Source: Mycolicibacterium neworleansense (GTDB taxonomy: Bacteria > Actinomycetota > Actinomycetes > Mycobacteriales > Mycobacteriaceae). From it: a stretch of DNA of 64,000 nt. The stretch lies in contig NZ_CWKH01000002.1 in the NCBI RefSeq assembly GCF_001245615.1, forward strand, positions 868,001-932,000, written 5' to 3'. This document shows positions 1 through 8,340 of this stretch, in pieces. Position 1 is the stretch's first letter, and the number at the start of each line of letters is the position of its first letter. Position numbers and translations under genes: made by a program. The notes under the pieces are model-generated. The model saw nothing but the letters and a program-made list of their open reading frames with translations, ran no database searches and was not told the origin of the DNA.

Positions 1-993
1 CGGAGACATCTCGGTCTGCCCGAACGCGGCGAGGATCTGGCTACCCGGGAACGTCTCCGCCATGGCCCGGAGCAACGTGTCCGAGGCCGGCGCGGCACCC
101 CATGACAGGGACCGCAGGCAAAGATCGCGCGGATTGGCTTTCTGCTCAGCGCAAACCGCCTGCCACTGCGCAGGCACCAGGAAGATGGCGGTCACCTTCT
201 CGGCCGCCAGCACGTCGAGCAGCGCGCCCGGATCGAACGCCCCGAGCGGATAGATCACCGTCGGGAGGCCGAGCGTCATACCGGTGTTCACGTTTCCGGC
301 GACACCGGCGATGTGGAACAGCGGGACGCCGATGAAGCCGACGTCGTTGTTGATGTCGACTCCGGTGGTGAACAGGTTGGTCATGCCCTGCCCGACCAGA
401 TTGTTGTGGGTCAGGACCGCGCCCTTGGGCCGGCCGGTGGTGCCCGAGGTGTACATGATCAGCGCGGGGGCGTCGCTGGGGATGTCAACCGGCGGCGCGG
501 GCTCGCCGTCCTCGGCGATCAGGTCCTCGTAGCCCAGTACACCGTCTTCGGTCGGGGCATCGGCCACGATGACCGTCGACAGCGTGGCGTCGAGATCGCG
601 TACCGCCGTGGCGACTCCGGCGAGCACCGGCTCGGTGACAATGACGCGGGCTTCGCAGTCGCTGACGAGGAAGGCGACCTCGGGCGGGGTCATCCGGAAG
701 TTCACCGGGACCGCGATGGCACCGAGCTTGTTGGCCGCCAGCATCGCCTCGATGAACTCGGGGCGGTTCAGCATCAGGATCAGCACCCGGTCGCCGAAGC
801 CGATTCCACGCCGGCTCAGCGCACCGGCCAGCTTGGTCACCCGGCGGTCGAGTTCGCGCCACGTGGTGGTGTGGCCCAGGAACCGCAGGGCGGTCTTTTC
901 GGGCTGCATCATGGCGTGCCGGGTCAGTTGGTTGGCCCAGTTCTGACGACGGGCCAGGTATGGCTGCTCAGTGGGGAACGGCTCGGCAGTCAA
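1..993 (-). CDS. fadD5: Fatty-acid--CoA ligase FadD5 (N-terminal part; runs off left edge)
   Basis: AMP-forming acyl-CoA synthetase that would activate fatty acids as acyl-AMP and then acyl-CoA. The 331 residues present carry the AMP-binding P-loop YTSGTTGRPKG at about residues 181-191 and the downstream FGQTEMSP motif at the very edge, so the C-terminal third lies outside the window. I chose the TTG start at 993 because a GGAG ribosome site lies 10 bases upstream; an ATG at 1009 is in another frame. It diverges from a GntR gene, the arrangement of fadD5 and mce1R in mycobacteria, where fadD5 heads the mce1 lipid-import operon. The specific name rests on that context; the family call is certain. 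Confidence 0.88.
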   Translation of the reverse strand, partial: MTAEPFPTEQPYLARRQNWANQLTRHAMMQPEKTALRFLGHTTTWRELDRRVTKLAGALSRRGIGFGDRVLILMLNRPEFIEAMLAANKLGAIAVPVNFRMTPPEVAFLVSDCEARVIVTEPVLAGVATAVRDLDATLSTVIVADAPTEDGVLGYEDLIAEDGEPAPPVDIPSDAPALIMYTSGTTGRPKGAVLTHNNLVGQGMTNLFTTGVDINNDVGFIGVPLFHIAGVAGNVNTGMTLGLPTVIYPLGAFDPGALLDVLAAEKVTAIFLVPAQWQAVCAEQKANPRDLCLRSLSWGAAPASDTLLRAMAETFPGSQILAAFGQTEMSP

Positions 994-1032
994 CGGATCT
1001 GTACTCCATCGGTATCGAGTTGCACGAATTTT

Positions 1033-1048
1033 ATATTTGATCAAACAT
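1033..1048. promoter_or_regulatory. Candidate Mce1R operator between fadD5 and mce1R
   Basis: A 16-base inverted repeat (ATATTTGA/TCAAACAT, one mismatch, with perfect core TTTGATCAAA at 1036-1045) lies in an unusually AT-rich gap between two divergent genes. FadR-type GntR proteins normally bind short palindromes in such gaps. Binding by Mce1R is inference. Confidence 0.4.
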
Positions 1049-1068
1049 GGGGTTGCCCCGGTCACACT

Positions 1069-1812
1069 ATGGCCTCGGCGCCTCGGCGACAAGCCCACCA
1101 GAAAGGCGACCGGATTCGCGTGAATGCACCTGCCAGAGTGGCCGTGCAACGCCGTCGCGGAGGACGGCGCGAGCAACTTTCCGACGAGGTCGCCGCACAG
1201 CTGCGCGCCGAGATCATGACCGGTGTTCTGAGGCCCGGGACATTCATCCGGCTCGACGAGACCGCCGCAGCACTCGGGGTGAGCATCACACCGGTGCGGG
1301 AGGCCCTGCGCACACTGCGCGGCGAAGGCATGGTGCAGTTGGAGCCGAATCGCGGACACGTCGTCGTGCCGCTGACCCGCGCCGACGTCGAAGACATCTT
1401 CTGGCTACAGGCCACCATCGCGCGTGAGCTGGCCGCCACGGCCACGACGCGCATCACCGGGGCCCAGATCGACGAGCTGGAGCAGCTCAACGCCGAACTC
1501 GCGGCCGCCGTGAAGGATCACGATCCGGTGGCCATCTCGTCCGCAGAATTCACGTTCCACCGGGCCTTCAACCACGCCAGCGGCCGGATCAAGCTGGCGT
1601 GGTTTCTGCTGCATGTCGCGCGTTACCTGCCCGCGCTGATCTATTCGACAGATCCGAAGTGGGGCACCGAAGCCGTCGAGAACCACCGGCTGCTGATCGA
1701 CGCGTTGCGCCGGCGGGATACGGCGGCCGCCGTCGAGCTCAACGCAAACCAGTTCACCGATGCCGCCCAACGGCTGATCGCGCGCCTCGACCAGATCGGG
1801 ATGTGGGACTGA
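1069..1812 (+). CDS. mce1R: GntR (FadR subfamily) regulator, Mce1R-like
   Basis: DNA-binding repressor of about 247 residues with an N-terminal winged helix (SDEVAAQLRAEIMTGVL, then SITPVREALRTLRGEG) and a C-terminal all-helical FCD ligand domain. In mycobacteria Mce1R represses the mce1 operon, which begins with the divergent fadD5. ATG 1069 is in frame. GTG 1120 is an alternative (230 residues) and has an AAAGG ribosome site about 13 bases upstream. The frame stays open far upstream, but that part is antisense to fadD5 and not protein-like. Confidence 0.85.
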   Translation: MASAPRRQAHQKGDRIRVNAPARVAVQRRRGGRREQLSDEVAAQLRAEIMTGVLRPGTFIRLDETAAALGVSITPVREALRTLRGEGMVQLEPNRGHVVVPLTRADVEDIFWLQATIARELAATATTRITGAQIDELEQLNAELAAAVKDHDPVAISSAEFTFHRAFNHASGRIKLAWFLLHVARYLPALIYSTDPKWGTEAVENHRLLIDALRRRDTAAAVELNANQFTDAAQRLIARLDQIGMWD

Positions 1813-1889
1813 GCTGACCCGGATACGGTGAGCCCACCACCTCGGCCACATCGCATGCCCCAGAAGTCACTTCAACACCGATCTCGCGG

Positions 1890-2205
1890 TGGGTGCCGAC
1901 GTGCCCGACTGTCAGCGACTATCGAGCGACAATCGCCTCATCGGCATCGTGCGCATCGCCGGTCACGTTGCTTGTTCATACTCAGGCAACTCTGGTCAAC
2001 AGCAGCCTCGTATGCACCAGATTTCGGCTTGCCCACCTATGAGCGACAGTGTCGCTCATAGGTGGGCAGTGGACTGACGAGGCTGACGGGGCCAGAGATG
2101 CCGGAGTGGGAGAACTGGCCAGCGACAATGGGATGGACGTGGCCTATGTGACCGTAGTGGCGGTTGTCGCTGACTTGTCGCTGGCAGCCGGGCACATCGG
2201 ACATG
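1890..2205. repeat. MITE-like imperfect inverted repeat with perfect 18-bp central hairpin
   Basis: The centre is a perfect palindrome: 18-base arms 2031-2048 and 2050-2067 around one base. Outside it, the left arm from about 1890 and the reverse complement of the right arm ending about 2205 remain alignable (GACGTGCCCGACTGTCAGCG against GATGTGCCCGGCTGCCAGCG at the tips; CTCTGGTC/CTCTGGCC and CAGCCTCGT inside). No transposase is encoded. It looks like a miniature mobile or REP-like element; the family is not identified. Confidence 0.6.
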
Positions 2206-2258
2206 CGTCCGGAATTCGTGACTGGCGTGACTGTCGGACCCCCTGGCACCGTGACGCC

Positions 2259-2511
2259 ATGGCGGACAAACTCCTGCTGCGGGGCACCAATCTCCGCTAC
2301 GTGCTCACGATGCAGCTGGTGCAGAACGGCGACCGCTGGGCGCCCATCGAAGGCGATCTCCGACGCCTTGCGGTGGGAGATGAACCACGGCCGGGTCTTG
2401 CGGGTCAGGCACGGCCGATATCGCCCAGCCGAGATGCCACGGGCCACCGAGTACCGCATCCGCAATCGCGTACTGGAGCTGCGGGCTGCCGCCGCCGACC
2501 GCGCGGCCTAG
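2259..2511 (+). pseudogene. Broken small conserved protein
   Basis: Two pieces of one apparent small protein lie in different frames. The first, from ATG 2259, reads NLRYVLTMQLVQNGDRW; the second, ending at TAG 2509-2511, reads GRPSKAISDALRWEMNHGR and ends at an arginine- and alanine-rich tail. I recall similar intact proteins with this order in mycobacteria, with some 20 residues between the pieces, so an internal deletion with a frame change is likely. It sits just after the inverted repeat. No function is known to me. Confidence 0.5.
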
Positions 2512-2948
2512 GCGGACAGCTGCTGCACCCTGCCGACGAGGGCGTTGGACAGGTGGTCCAGGGTGTCGCCGATGAGCTTCTTGACCATCATGGCCGGGAT
2601 CGGCAGCTTCACCTCGACCTCGAGGTCAACCTGAAGCAGCGTGCTGTTCGGGCCGAGTGGCACGACCGAGAAGCGCTGCTCCTGCTTGGTGAAGTGATCA
2701 CCCTGCTGCAGCACGGTGAAGATCTGGTTCTCCGCCGGGTAGTAGACCGCGTTGATGAAGACGCCGGACTGACCCTGGATCTCGACGTCGAGCCGCAACT
2801 GGCTGGGGCGGCCGTCGTCGTAGCGGGCCAGGATCCAGCAGCCCTTGATCTCGGGGTTCCACTGCGGATAGGCCTCGAAATCGGCGACGATCGCCATGAT
2901 CTGCTCGGCAGGGGCTTCAACCTCGACGGTCTTGCTCACGAGTGGCAT
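2508..2948 (-). CDS. SRPBCC (START-like) protein, Rv0164/TB18.5-like
   Basis: A 146-residue single-domain protein of the polyketide cyclase/START-like fold, which makes a hydrophobic ligand pocket. The start (VSKTVEVEAPAEQIMAIVAD) and middle (YPQWNPEIKG) are typical of the family. Its first 32 bases overlap the end of the upstream thioesterase gene, so the two are probably translationally coupled. The same pair is found beside mce1R in M. tuberculosis (Rv0163-Rv0164, from memory). The ligand is unknown. Confidence 0.82.
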   Translation of the reverse strand: MPLVSKTVEVEAPAEQIMAIVADFEAYPQWNPEIKGCWILARYDDGRPSQLRLDVEIQGQSGVFINAVYYPAENQIFTVLQQGDHFTKQEQRFSVVPLGPNSTLLQVDLEVEVKLPIPAMMVKKLIGDTLDHLSNALVGRVQQLSA

Positions 2949-3381
2949 CCGGCGAGCATATCGACTGCAGCAGGTCGCGGATCACGTCGGGAATCGGTAC
3001 CGGGCGGCGCGTGGACCGGTCGACGTACACGTGCACCCAGTGGCCGACGGCCGCGACCGGCCCGTCCGGTTCGAACAGTCCGAGCCGATAGGTCACGCTG
3101 CTGTTGCCCAGCCGGGTCACTGCCAGACCGACCACCAGTGGATCGGGAAACTTCAACTCGGCGTAGTAGCGGCACCCGGACTCGGCGACCACGCCGAGCC
3201 AGGGTGCGTTGACCGGATCGACGTCGCAGTTGGTGTTGATCCAGGCGTTGATCGCCGTGTCGAACAGCTCGTAGTACACCGCGTTGTTGAGGTGGCCGAA
3301 CATGTCGTTGTCGGTCCATCGGGTCAGTACTGGCCAGTGCAACGGAAAGTCTGCGCGGGTCAATTCAGCTCCGTCGGTCAT
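2917..3381 (-). CDS. Hot-dog acyl-CoA thioesterase (4HBT type), Rv0163-like
   Basis: A 154-residue single hot-dog domain. The N-terminal segment RWTDNDMFGHLNNAVYYELFD holds the 4HBT signature with acidic residues at about 24 and 26 and the GHLNN turn. It would hydrolyse an acyl-CoA thioester in the cytoplasm; the substrate is not evident. It starts 26 bases from the divergent adhE1 gene, so the two promoters must overlap, and it overlaps the downstream SRPBCC gene. Confidence 0.83.
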   Translation of the reverse strand: MTDGAELTRADFPLHWPVLTRWTDNDMFGHLNNAVYYELFDTAINAWINTNCDVDPVNAPWLGVVAESGCRYYAELKFPDPLVVGLAVTRLGNSSVTYRLGLFEPDGPVAAVGHWVHVYVDRSTRRPVPIPDVIRDLLQSICSPDATREQDRRG

Positions 3382-3407
3382 TCCGGAAGTCTGACAGGCT
3401 GGTCGAC

Positions 3408-4499
3408 ATGTTGATCCGCGGAGCCGTCCTCGAGCACATCGGCCTAGCCCGCCCGTACGCCGCGTCGCAGCCGATCCAGGTGAGCGACCTTGAGCTGGCC
3501 GGCCCTGGTCCGGGTGAACTGCTGGTGCGCATCGAGGCCGCCGGCCTGTGCCATTCCGATCTGTCGGTGGTGGATGGCAACCGGGTGCGGCCGGTCCCGA
3601 TGCTGCTGGGCCACGAGGCCGCCGGAATCATCCAGGCGGGTGACACCGATCTGCCGGTGGGACAACGGGTGGTCATGACGTTCCTGCCGCGGTGCGGACA
3701 CTGCTCCGCATGTGCCACCGACGGGCTGACGCCGTGCGGCCCAGGATCGGCCGCCAACGGAGCGGGCACCCTGATGAACGGCGACATCCGGCTGACCCGT
3801 GACGGCGAGCCGGTGTTCCATCACCTCGGGGTGTCCGGTTTCGCCACCCACGCCGTCGTCGACCGCCGGTCGGTGGTGCCCGTCCCCGGCGATGTGCCCG
3901 CGACGGTGGCCTCGCTGTTGGGTTGCGCGGTGCTCACCGGCGGCGGCGCCGTGCTCAATGTGGGCAAACCACATCCCGGCCAGACCGTGGCGGTCGTCGG
4001 CCTGGGTGGTGTCGGCATGGCGGCGGCCATGACCGCGCTGGCCCACGACGACGTCCGTGTCATCGGCGTGGACCAGTTGCCCGACAAACTCGACCGGGCC
4101 CGTGAACTCGGCGTCCACGAGACCTACACGCCCGAGCAGGCAGCCGACCTCAAGGCCGACGTGGTGATCGAGGCCGCCGGCCACCCCGCCGCGCTGGAAA
4201 CCGCGATCGCGCTCACCGGCCCCGGCGGCCGCACGATCACCGTGGGACTGCCCCGTCCGGACGCCCGGATCTCGGTGTCGCCGTTGGGTTTCGTGGCCGA
4301 AGGCCGGTCACTGATCGGCAGCTACCTGGGCTCGGCGGTGCCGTCACGCGACATCCCGCGGTTTGTCGAACTCTGGCGGGCCGGCCGGCTGCCCGTCGAG
4401 CAGCTGGTGTCCTCCACCATCACCCTCGACCAGATCAACACCGGCATGGACGAGCTGGCCGACGGACGGGCCGTACGCCAGATCATCGAGTTCGATTAG
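3408..4499 (+). CDS. adhE1: Zinc-dependent alcohol dehydrogenase, AdhE1-like
   Basis: Medium-chain NAD(P)-dependent alcohol dehydrogenase, 363 residues. Catalytic-zinc ligands are Cys48 (GLCHSD), His69-Glu70 (GHE) and Cys173. The structural-zinc cluster Cys96, Cys99, Cys102, Cys110 is complete. The Rossmann motif VVGLGGVG lies at 197-203. The stop overlaps by 4 bases the end of the convergent acyl-CoA dehydrogenase gene. The name follows the Rv0162c position beside Rv0163-Rv0166; the physiological alcohol or aldehyde is unknown. Confidence 0.83.
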   Translation: MLIRGAVLEHIGLARPYAASQPIQVSDLELAGPGPGELLVRIEAAGLCHSDLSVVDGNRVRPVPMLLGHEAAGIIQAGDTDLPVGQRVVMTFLPRCGHCSACATDGLTPCGPGSAANGAGTLMNGDIRLTRDGEPVFHHLGVSGFATHAVVDRRSVVPVPGDVPATVASLLGCAVLTGGGAVLNVGKPHPGQTVAVVGLGGVGMAAAMTALAHDDVRVIGVDQLPDKLDRARELGVHETYTPEQAADLKADVVIEAAGHPAALETAIALTGPGGRTITVGLPRPDARISVSPLGFVAEGRSLIGSYLGSAVPSRDIPRFVELWRAGRLPVEQLVSSTITLDQINTGMDELADGRAVRQIIEFD

Positions 4500-6214
4500 A
4501 ACCAGCTGTCCCGCATCTGCAGCGTGGTGCGGTCGAGGCTCTCCAGCAAGTCCAATTGTGGTGCGGTCTTGGGTAGTTCGTAGCGGAAGAAAAACCGGGC
4601 CGCCTGTCGCTTGCCGTCATAGAAATCCCCGGCCCGGCCTTCGGCGGCAAGCAACTGCTCCAGCCAGATCCAGGCCACCACGATGTGCCCGAACGCCTCC
4701 AGGTACACGGCGCTGTTCGCCATCGCGGCCTCGACGTCACCGGAGGTGAACATCGCGCCGGTGACCTCGACCAGCCGCCGCCAGGCGGCGTCGAGCTGAT
4801 CTGCCAATTCCGGGGCCGCCTCGCGGGCAGCCGTCACGGTGGCAGCGACGCGCTCCCCCAGCGCCGCCAAACTGGCCCCGCCGTTTTGGGTCACCTTGCG
4901 GCCCAACAGGTCCAGGCTCTGGATGCCGTGCGTGCCCTCGTGGATCGGGTTGAGCCGGTTGTCGCGGTAGTGCTGTTCAACGTCGTATTCGCGGGTGTAG
5001 CCGTAGCCGCCGTGCACCTGGATCGCCAGGCTGTTGGCTTCCACGCACCATTGCGACGGCCAGCTCTTGGCGACCGGGGTGAGAATGTCGAGCACCGCGG
5101 CGTCATCGGCGGACCCAATATCGACCAGCTTGGCGCAGTACAGTGCCAGCGCGAGCCCGCCCTCGACATATGCCTTCTGCGCCAAGAGCATTCGCTTGAC
5201 ATCGGCGTGCTCGATGATCGGCACCTGAGGCGTCGACGGATCCTTGACGCCCATGGGCCGGCCCTGCGGACGCTCCCGCGCATACTCCAGCGACTTGAGA
5301 TAACCCGTGTAACCCAGCGCCACGGCGCCCATCCCCACGCCGAGGCGGGCCTCGTTCATCATGTGGAACATGTAGACGATGCCGCGGTGCGGCTCCCCGA
5401 CCAGGTAACCGACCGCGCCGTCGAAGTTCAGCACGGTGTTGGTGATACCGCGTTGTCCCATCTTGTGATTGAGCCCCGAGATGGCCACCCCGTTGCGGGA
5501 GCCGTCGGCCAGGAACTTCGGCACGATGAACAGCGATATGCCCTTGGTGCCGGCCGGGCCGCCGGGGATCTTGGCCAGCACCAGGTTGACGATGTTCTCG
5601 GTCATTTCGTGTTCGGCGCCCGAGATCCACATCTTCGACCCGAACAGCCGGTAACTGCCGTCGGGCTGCGGTTCGGCACGCGTGGTGATGTCGGCCAGTG
5701 ATGATCCGGCCTGCGTCTCCGACAGCGCCATCGTCCCCGAGAAGCGGCCCGCCAGCATGGGTTTGACGAACTGTTCGATCTGCTCGGGCGAGCCGAAGCG
5801 GGCCAGCAGATTGGCATTGGCGATGGTCAGCATCAGATAGCCCGACGTCGACACGTTGGCCGCGGAGATCCACGCGAACGCGGCCTGCGCGACGGTGGCG
5901 GGCAGCTGCGCCCCACCGAGTTCGTCGTCGAAACCCATGGCCAGCAGGTCGGCCGCGGCGAAGGCATCCCACGCCTCTTTCACCTCAGGGATCAGCGTGA
6001 CGGCCTCCCCGTCGAACGTGGGCTCGTTGGCGTCGCTGAGCTTGTTGTGCGGCGCGAAGTAGCGGGTCGCGAGTTGCTCGCACAGATCGAGCACGCCGTC
6101 GAAGGTTTCGCGGGAGTGTTCGGTGAATCGGTCCAGCGTCGTGAGCTTTTCGACGTCCAGCCACTCGTAGAGCAGGAAATCCAGGTCTCGGCGGGAGAGG
6201 ATCGTCGACTTCAT
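4496..6214 (-). CDS. Acyl-CoA dehydrogenase, long DmdC-type
   Basis: FAD-dependent acyl-CoA dehydrogenase of 572 residues, about 190 longer than ordinary FadE proteins. The extra length is a C-terminal helical domain, as in the 3-methylmercaptopropionyl-CoA dehydrogenase (DmdC) group. Motifs: MALSETQAGSS in the FAD/substrate region and IHEGTHGIQSLD with the presumed catalytic base Glu426. Convergent with adhE1. The true substrate cannot be read from sequence; DmdC-like proteins also act on ordinary acyl-CoAs. Confidence 0.85.
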   Translation of the reverse strand: MKSTILSRRDLDFLLYEWLDVEKLTTLDRFTEHSRETFDGVLDLCEQLATRYFAPHNKLSDANEPTFDGEAVTLIPEVKEAWDAFAAADLLAMGFDDELGGAQLPATVAQAAFAWISAANVSTSGYLMLTIANANLLARFGSPEQIEQFVKPMLAGRFSGTMALSETQAGSSLADITTRAEPQPDGSYRLFGSKMWISGAEHEMTENIVNLVLAKIPGGPAGTKGISLFIVPKFLADGSRNGVAISGLNHKMGQRGITNTVLNFDGAVGYLVGEPHRGIVYMFHMMNEARLGVGMGAVALGYTGYLKSLEYARERPQGRPMGVKDPSTPQVPIIEHADVKRMLLAQKAYVEGGLALALYCAKLVDIGSADDAAVLDILTPVAKSWPSQWCVEANSLAIQVHGGYGYTREYDVEQHYRDNRLNPIHEGTHGIQSLDLLGRKVTQNGGASLAALGERVAATVTAAREAAPELADQLDAAWRRLVEVTGAMFTSGDVEAAMANSAVYLEAFGHIVVAWIWLEQLLAAEGRAGDFYDGKRQAARFFFRYELPKTAPQLDLLESLDRTTLQMRDSWF

Positions 6215-6223
6215 GCGGCCAGG

Positions 6224-7105
6224 TTAATCGGCAGCGGGCGGCTCGGGCAGGGACATCCGGGCCAGCCGTCGTGGATCGAGGATCGACACGATCCCGACCA
6301 GTCGGCCCCCGTCGACGACGCACGCCATCACGCTGAGCGGACGACCGCTCGGCCCCCACGCCAGGATCCCCGGCTCGCCGTTCACCGACACGCGCCGGGC
6401 CACGACGTGGGTCCCCTGGCCGCGCCGGACCGCGGCGATGACGGCGTCGGATCCGGTCCCGACGGTTACGCCGGCGGCGGTGTACCGCTGCCAGGTGACG
6501 TCGGGATCGAGCACGCGCAGCAGTGCGTCGAAGTCGCCGTCGCGGGCGGCGGCCAGGAAGGCGTCGACGACCGCACGTTGCTCCTGTTTCCGGCGGCGGC
6601 TGCCGGCGGGCGGCGGCACGTCCTGAACCTTGCGGCGCGCGCGGCTGGCCATCATCTTGACGGCGTCGCTGGACCTGTCGAGGATCTGCCCGATCTCGGC
6701 GAACGGCACAGCGAACATGTCGTGCAGGACGAACGCGAGGCGTTCGTCGGGGCGTAACGAGCCCAGCACGACGAGCATCGCCAGCCCGACCGAGTCCGCG
6801 AGCACCGCGGCATCCTCCGGGGTGTCGACGTCCTCGGTGACGACGAGTTCCGGAAAGTCGGCAGCCGGCGACACCTCGGCGCGGCTGCTGCGCGAACGCA
6901 GCGTGTCGATACAGATACGACCCACCACGGTCGTCAGCCAACCGGCGATGTTCTCGATCGAGTCCGTGTCCTGGCGGGACAGGCGTAGCCACGCTTCCTG
7001 GACGGCGTCCTCGGCGTCGGCCTGGGAGCCGAGGACGCGGTGGGCCACCGCAAGCAGCCGCGGGCGCTGTTCTTCGAATGTCTCGGCCAGTGATGCGTCG
7101 GACAT
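6224..7105 (-). CDS. ECF sigma factor with SnoaL-like C-terminal domain (SigJ/ECF41 type)
   Basis: RNA polymerase sigma factor of 293 residues. Region 2 (RPRLLAVAHRVLGSQADAED) and region 4 (SLRPDERLAFVLHDMF, then IGQILDRSSDAVKMMASRAR) are followed by a SnoaL-like domain from about residue 175 (AVVDAFLAAARDGDFDALL, DPDVTW). ECF41-type sigma factors use this domain in place of a separate anti-sigma factor. The divergent neighbour is a DoxX-like membrane protein, a plausible target. GGAGAGG upstream supports the start. Confidence 0.85.
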   Translation of the reverse strand: MSDASLAETFEEQRPRLLAVAHRVLGSQADAEDAVQEAWLRLSRQDTDSIENIAGWLTTVVGRICIDTLRSRSSRAEVSPAADFPELVVTEDVDTPEDAAVLADSVGLAMLVVLGSLRPDERLAFVLHDMFAVPFAEIGQILDRSSDAVKMMASRARRKVQDVPPPAGSRRRKQEQRAVVDAFLAAARDGDFDALLRVLDPDVTWQRYTAAGVTVGTGSDAVIAAVRRGQGTHVVARRVSVNGEPGILAWGPSGRPLSVMACVVDGGRLVGIVSILDPRRLARMSLPEPPAAD

Positions 7106-7188
7106 CGTCTGTTACCTCTCCTCGCGCGGATCCGTCATATAGGTGACGAGTCGGCAGGGCCCGACGTAACCACGAAACGGAGCGAGCA

Positions 7189-7569
7189 ATGCACACCACC
7201 CTCTGGATCATCACCATCGTCGCGGCAGTGGCCTACGTGATCGGTGGCGCCAGCCTGCTGTTCATGTCGCGGGAGAAGTACCGGTCGCTGGGCAGCAATC
7301 AGCATTGGGTCGACGACTTCGGTGACGGCCACCTGAAGGCGATCGCGCTCATCAAACTGACCGGCGGGATCGGCCTGGTACTCCCCGTTGCGACGGGTAT
7401 CGCACCGGTGCTGACCCCGGTGGCCGCCTGCGGCCTGGCGCTTTTCATGGCCGGTGCGGCGACGACCAGATTCCGCCGCAGCGAGTGGCCTTACATGGCC
7501 GGCGACATGGTCTTCATCGGCGTGTTCGCCTTCTTGGCCTGGGGCTGGTTCACCCTGCCCGTCACCTGA
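7189..7569 (+). CDS. DoxX-like small integral membrane protein
   Basis: A 126-residue protein with four predicted membrane segments (about 5-25, 50-72, 75-92 and 103-122), matching the size and layout of the DoxX family. ATG 7189 has GGAG nine bases upstream. It is divergent from the ECF sigma factor gene and its 3' end overlaps the convergent SDR gene by 8 bases. DoxX proteins are linked to thiol and oxidative stress in mycobacteria; for this copy that role is inference. Confidence 0.75.
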   Translation: MHTTLWIITIVAAVAYVIGGASLLFMSREKYRSLGSNQHWVDDFGDGHLKAIALIKLTGGIGLVLPVATGIAPVLTPVAACGLALFMAGAATTRFRRSEWPYMAGDMVFIGVFAFLAWGWFTLPVT

Positions 7570-8335
7570 TGGTGCTCACACCGCCGTCGACCGGGATGAC
7601 CGCGCCGGTGATGTAGGCGCTGGCCCGGCTGGCCAGGAACACCGAGATACCGGCGATGTCGTCGGGTTGCCCGATACGCCCGAGTGGCAGGGCCGACCCG
7701 ACGGCATCGGACCCGGCGCGCAACATCTCCTTGGTCATCCGCGATTCGAACAGGCCCGGCGCGATCGCGTTGACGAGGATCTTCGGGGCGAGCTCACCGG
7801 CGAGATGCTTGGTCAGCATGTGCACGGCGGCCTTGCTGGCGCTGTAGGAGAAGTTGTCGCGGCCCTTGCCCGGCGCGACGATGCCGTCGATGCTGCCGGT
7901 GTTGATCACGCGGGCCGGATCGTCCTCGGCGGCAGCGGCATTCAACAACGGCGTGAGCGCTCGCGTCAGCAGGAACACGCCTTTGACGTTGACGTCGTAG
8001 ACCTTGTCGAACCCGGACTCCGGGAACTCGTCGTACGGCGCGCCCCAGGCGGCGCCGGCGTTGTTGAACAGCGCGTGGATCTTGTCCTCGCGTCCGGTCA
8101 CCGCCGCGGTGAGTGCGGCGACGCCTTCTGCCGTTCCCAGGTCGGCCGGCACCGCGGAGACGCGGCCCAACGGGGACAACGCATCCACGGCGGCGGCCAG
8201 TTCGGCCTCCTTGCGGCTGGAGAGGTACACCGACGCCCCGGCCTGCAGCAGGCCACGGGCCATCATCAGGCCGATACCGCGGCCGCCGCCGGTGACGACG
8301 GCGACCTTGCCGTCCAGTCGGAACAGATCAGTCAT
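7562..8335 (-). CDS. Short-chain dehydrogenase/reductase (SDR)
   Basis: Classical SDR of 257 residues: cofactor motif TGGGRGIG at 15-22, NNAG at 91-94, catalytic Ser148, Tyr164 and Lys168 (YSASK), and the C-terminal PVDGG element. It would oxidise or reduce a hydroxyl/keto substrate with NAD(P). It lies 5 bases downstream of a TetR gene in the same direction, so the regulator and enzyme form an operon. The substrate is unknown. Confidence 0.87.
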   Translation of the reverse strand: MTDLFRLDGKVAVVTGGGRGIGLMMARGLLQAGASVYLSSRKEAELAAAVDALSPLGRVSAVPADLGTAEGVAALTAAVTGREDKIHALFNNAGAAWGAPYDEFPESGFDKVYDVNVKGVFLLTRALTPLLNAAAAEDDPARVINTGSIDGIVAPGKGRDNFSYSASKAAVHMLTKHLAGELAPKILVNAIAPGLFESRMTKEMLRAGSDAVGSALPLGRIGQPDDIAGISVFLASRASAYITGAVIPVDGGVSTIR

Positions 8336-8340
8336 GGGTT

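Noticed and set aside
313..1068. Long upstream extension of the mce1R reading frame
   Set aside because: It lies antisense to fadD5, has low-complexity Asp/Gly/Arg content, and the GntR domain begins only after 1069.
2049..3212. 387-codon plus-strand frame through the SRPBCC and thioesterase genes
   Set aside because: It is antisense to two clear genes; only the short piece at 2259-2340 is protein-like and is reported as part of a pseudogene.
7106..7188. ECF41-type promoter motif in the sigma factor/DoxX gap
   Set aside because: CGTC-like -10 cores are present, but no convincing TGTCACA-type -35 at the right spacing could be found.
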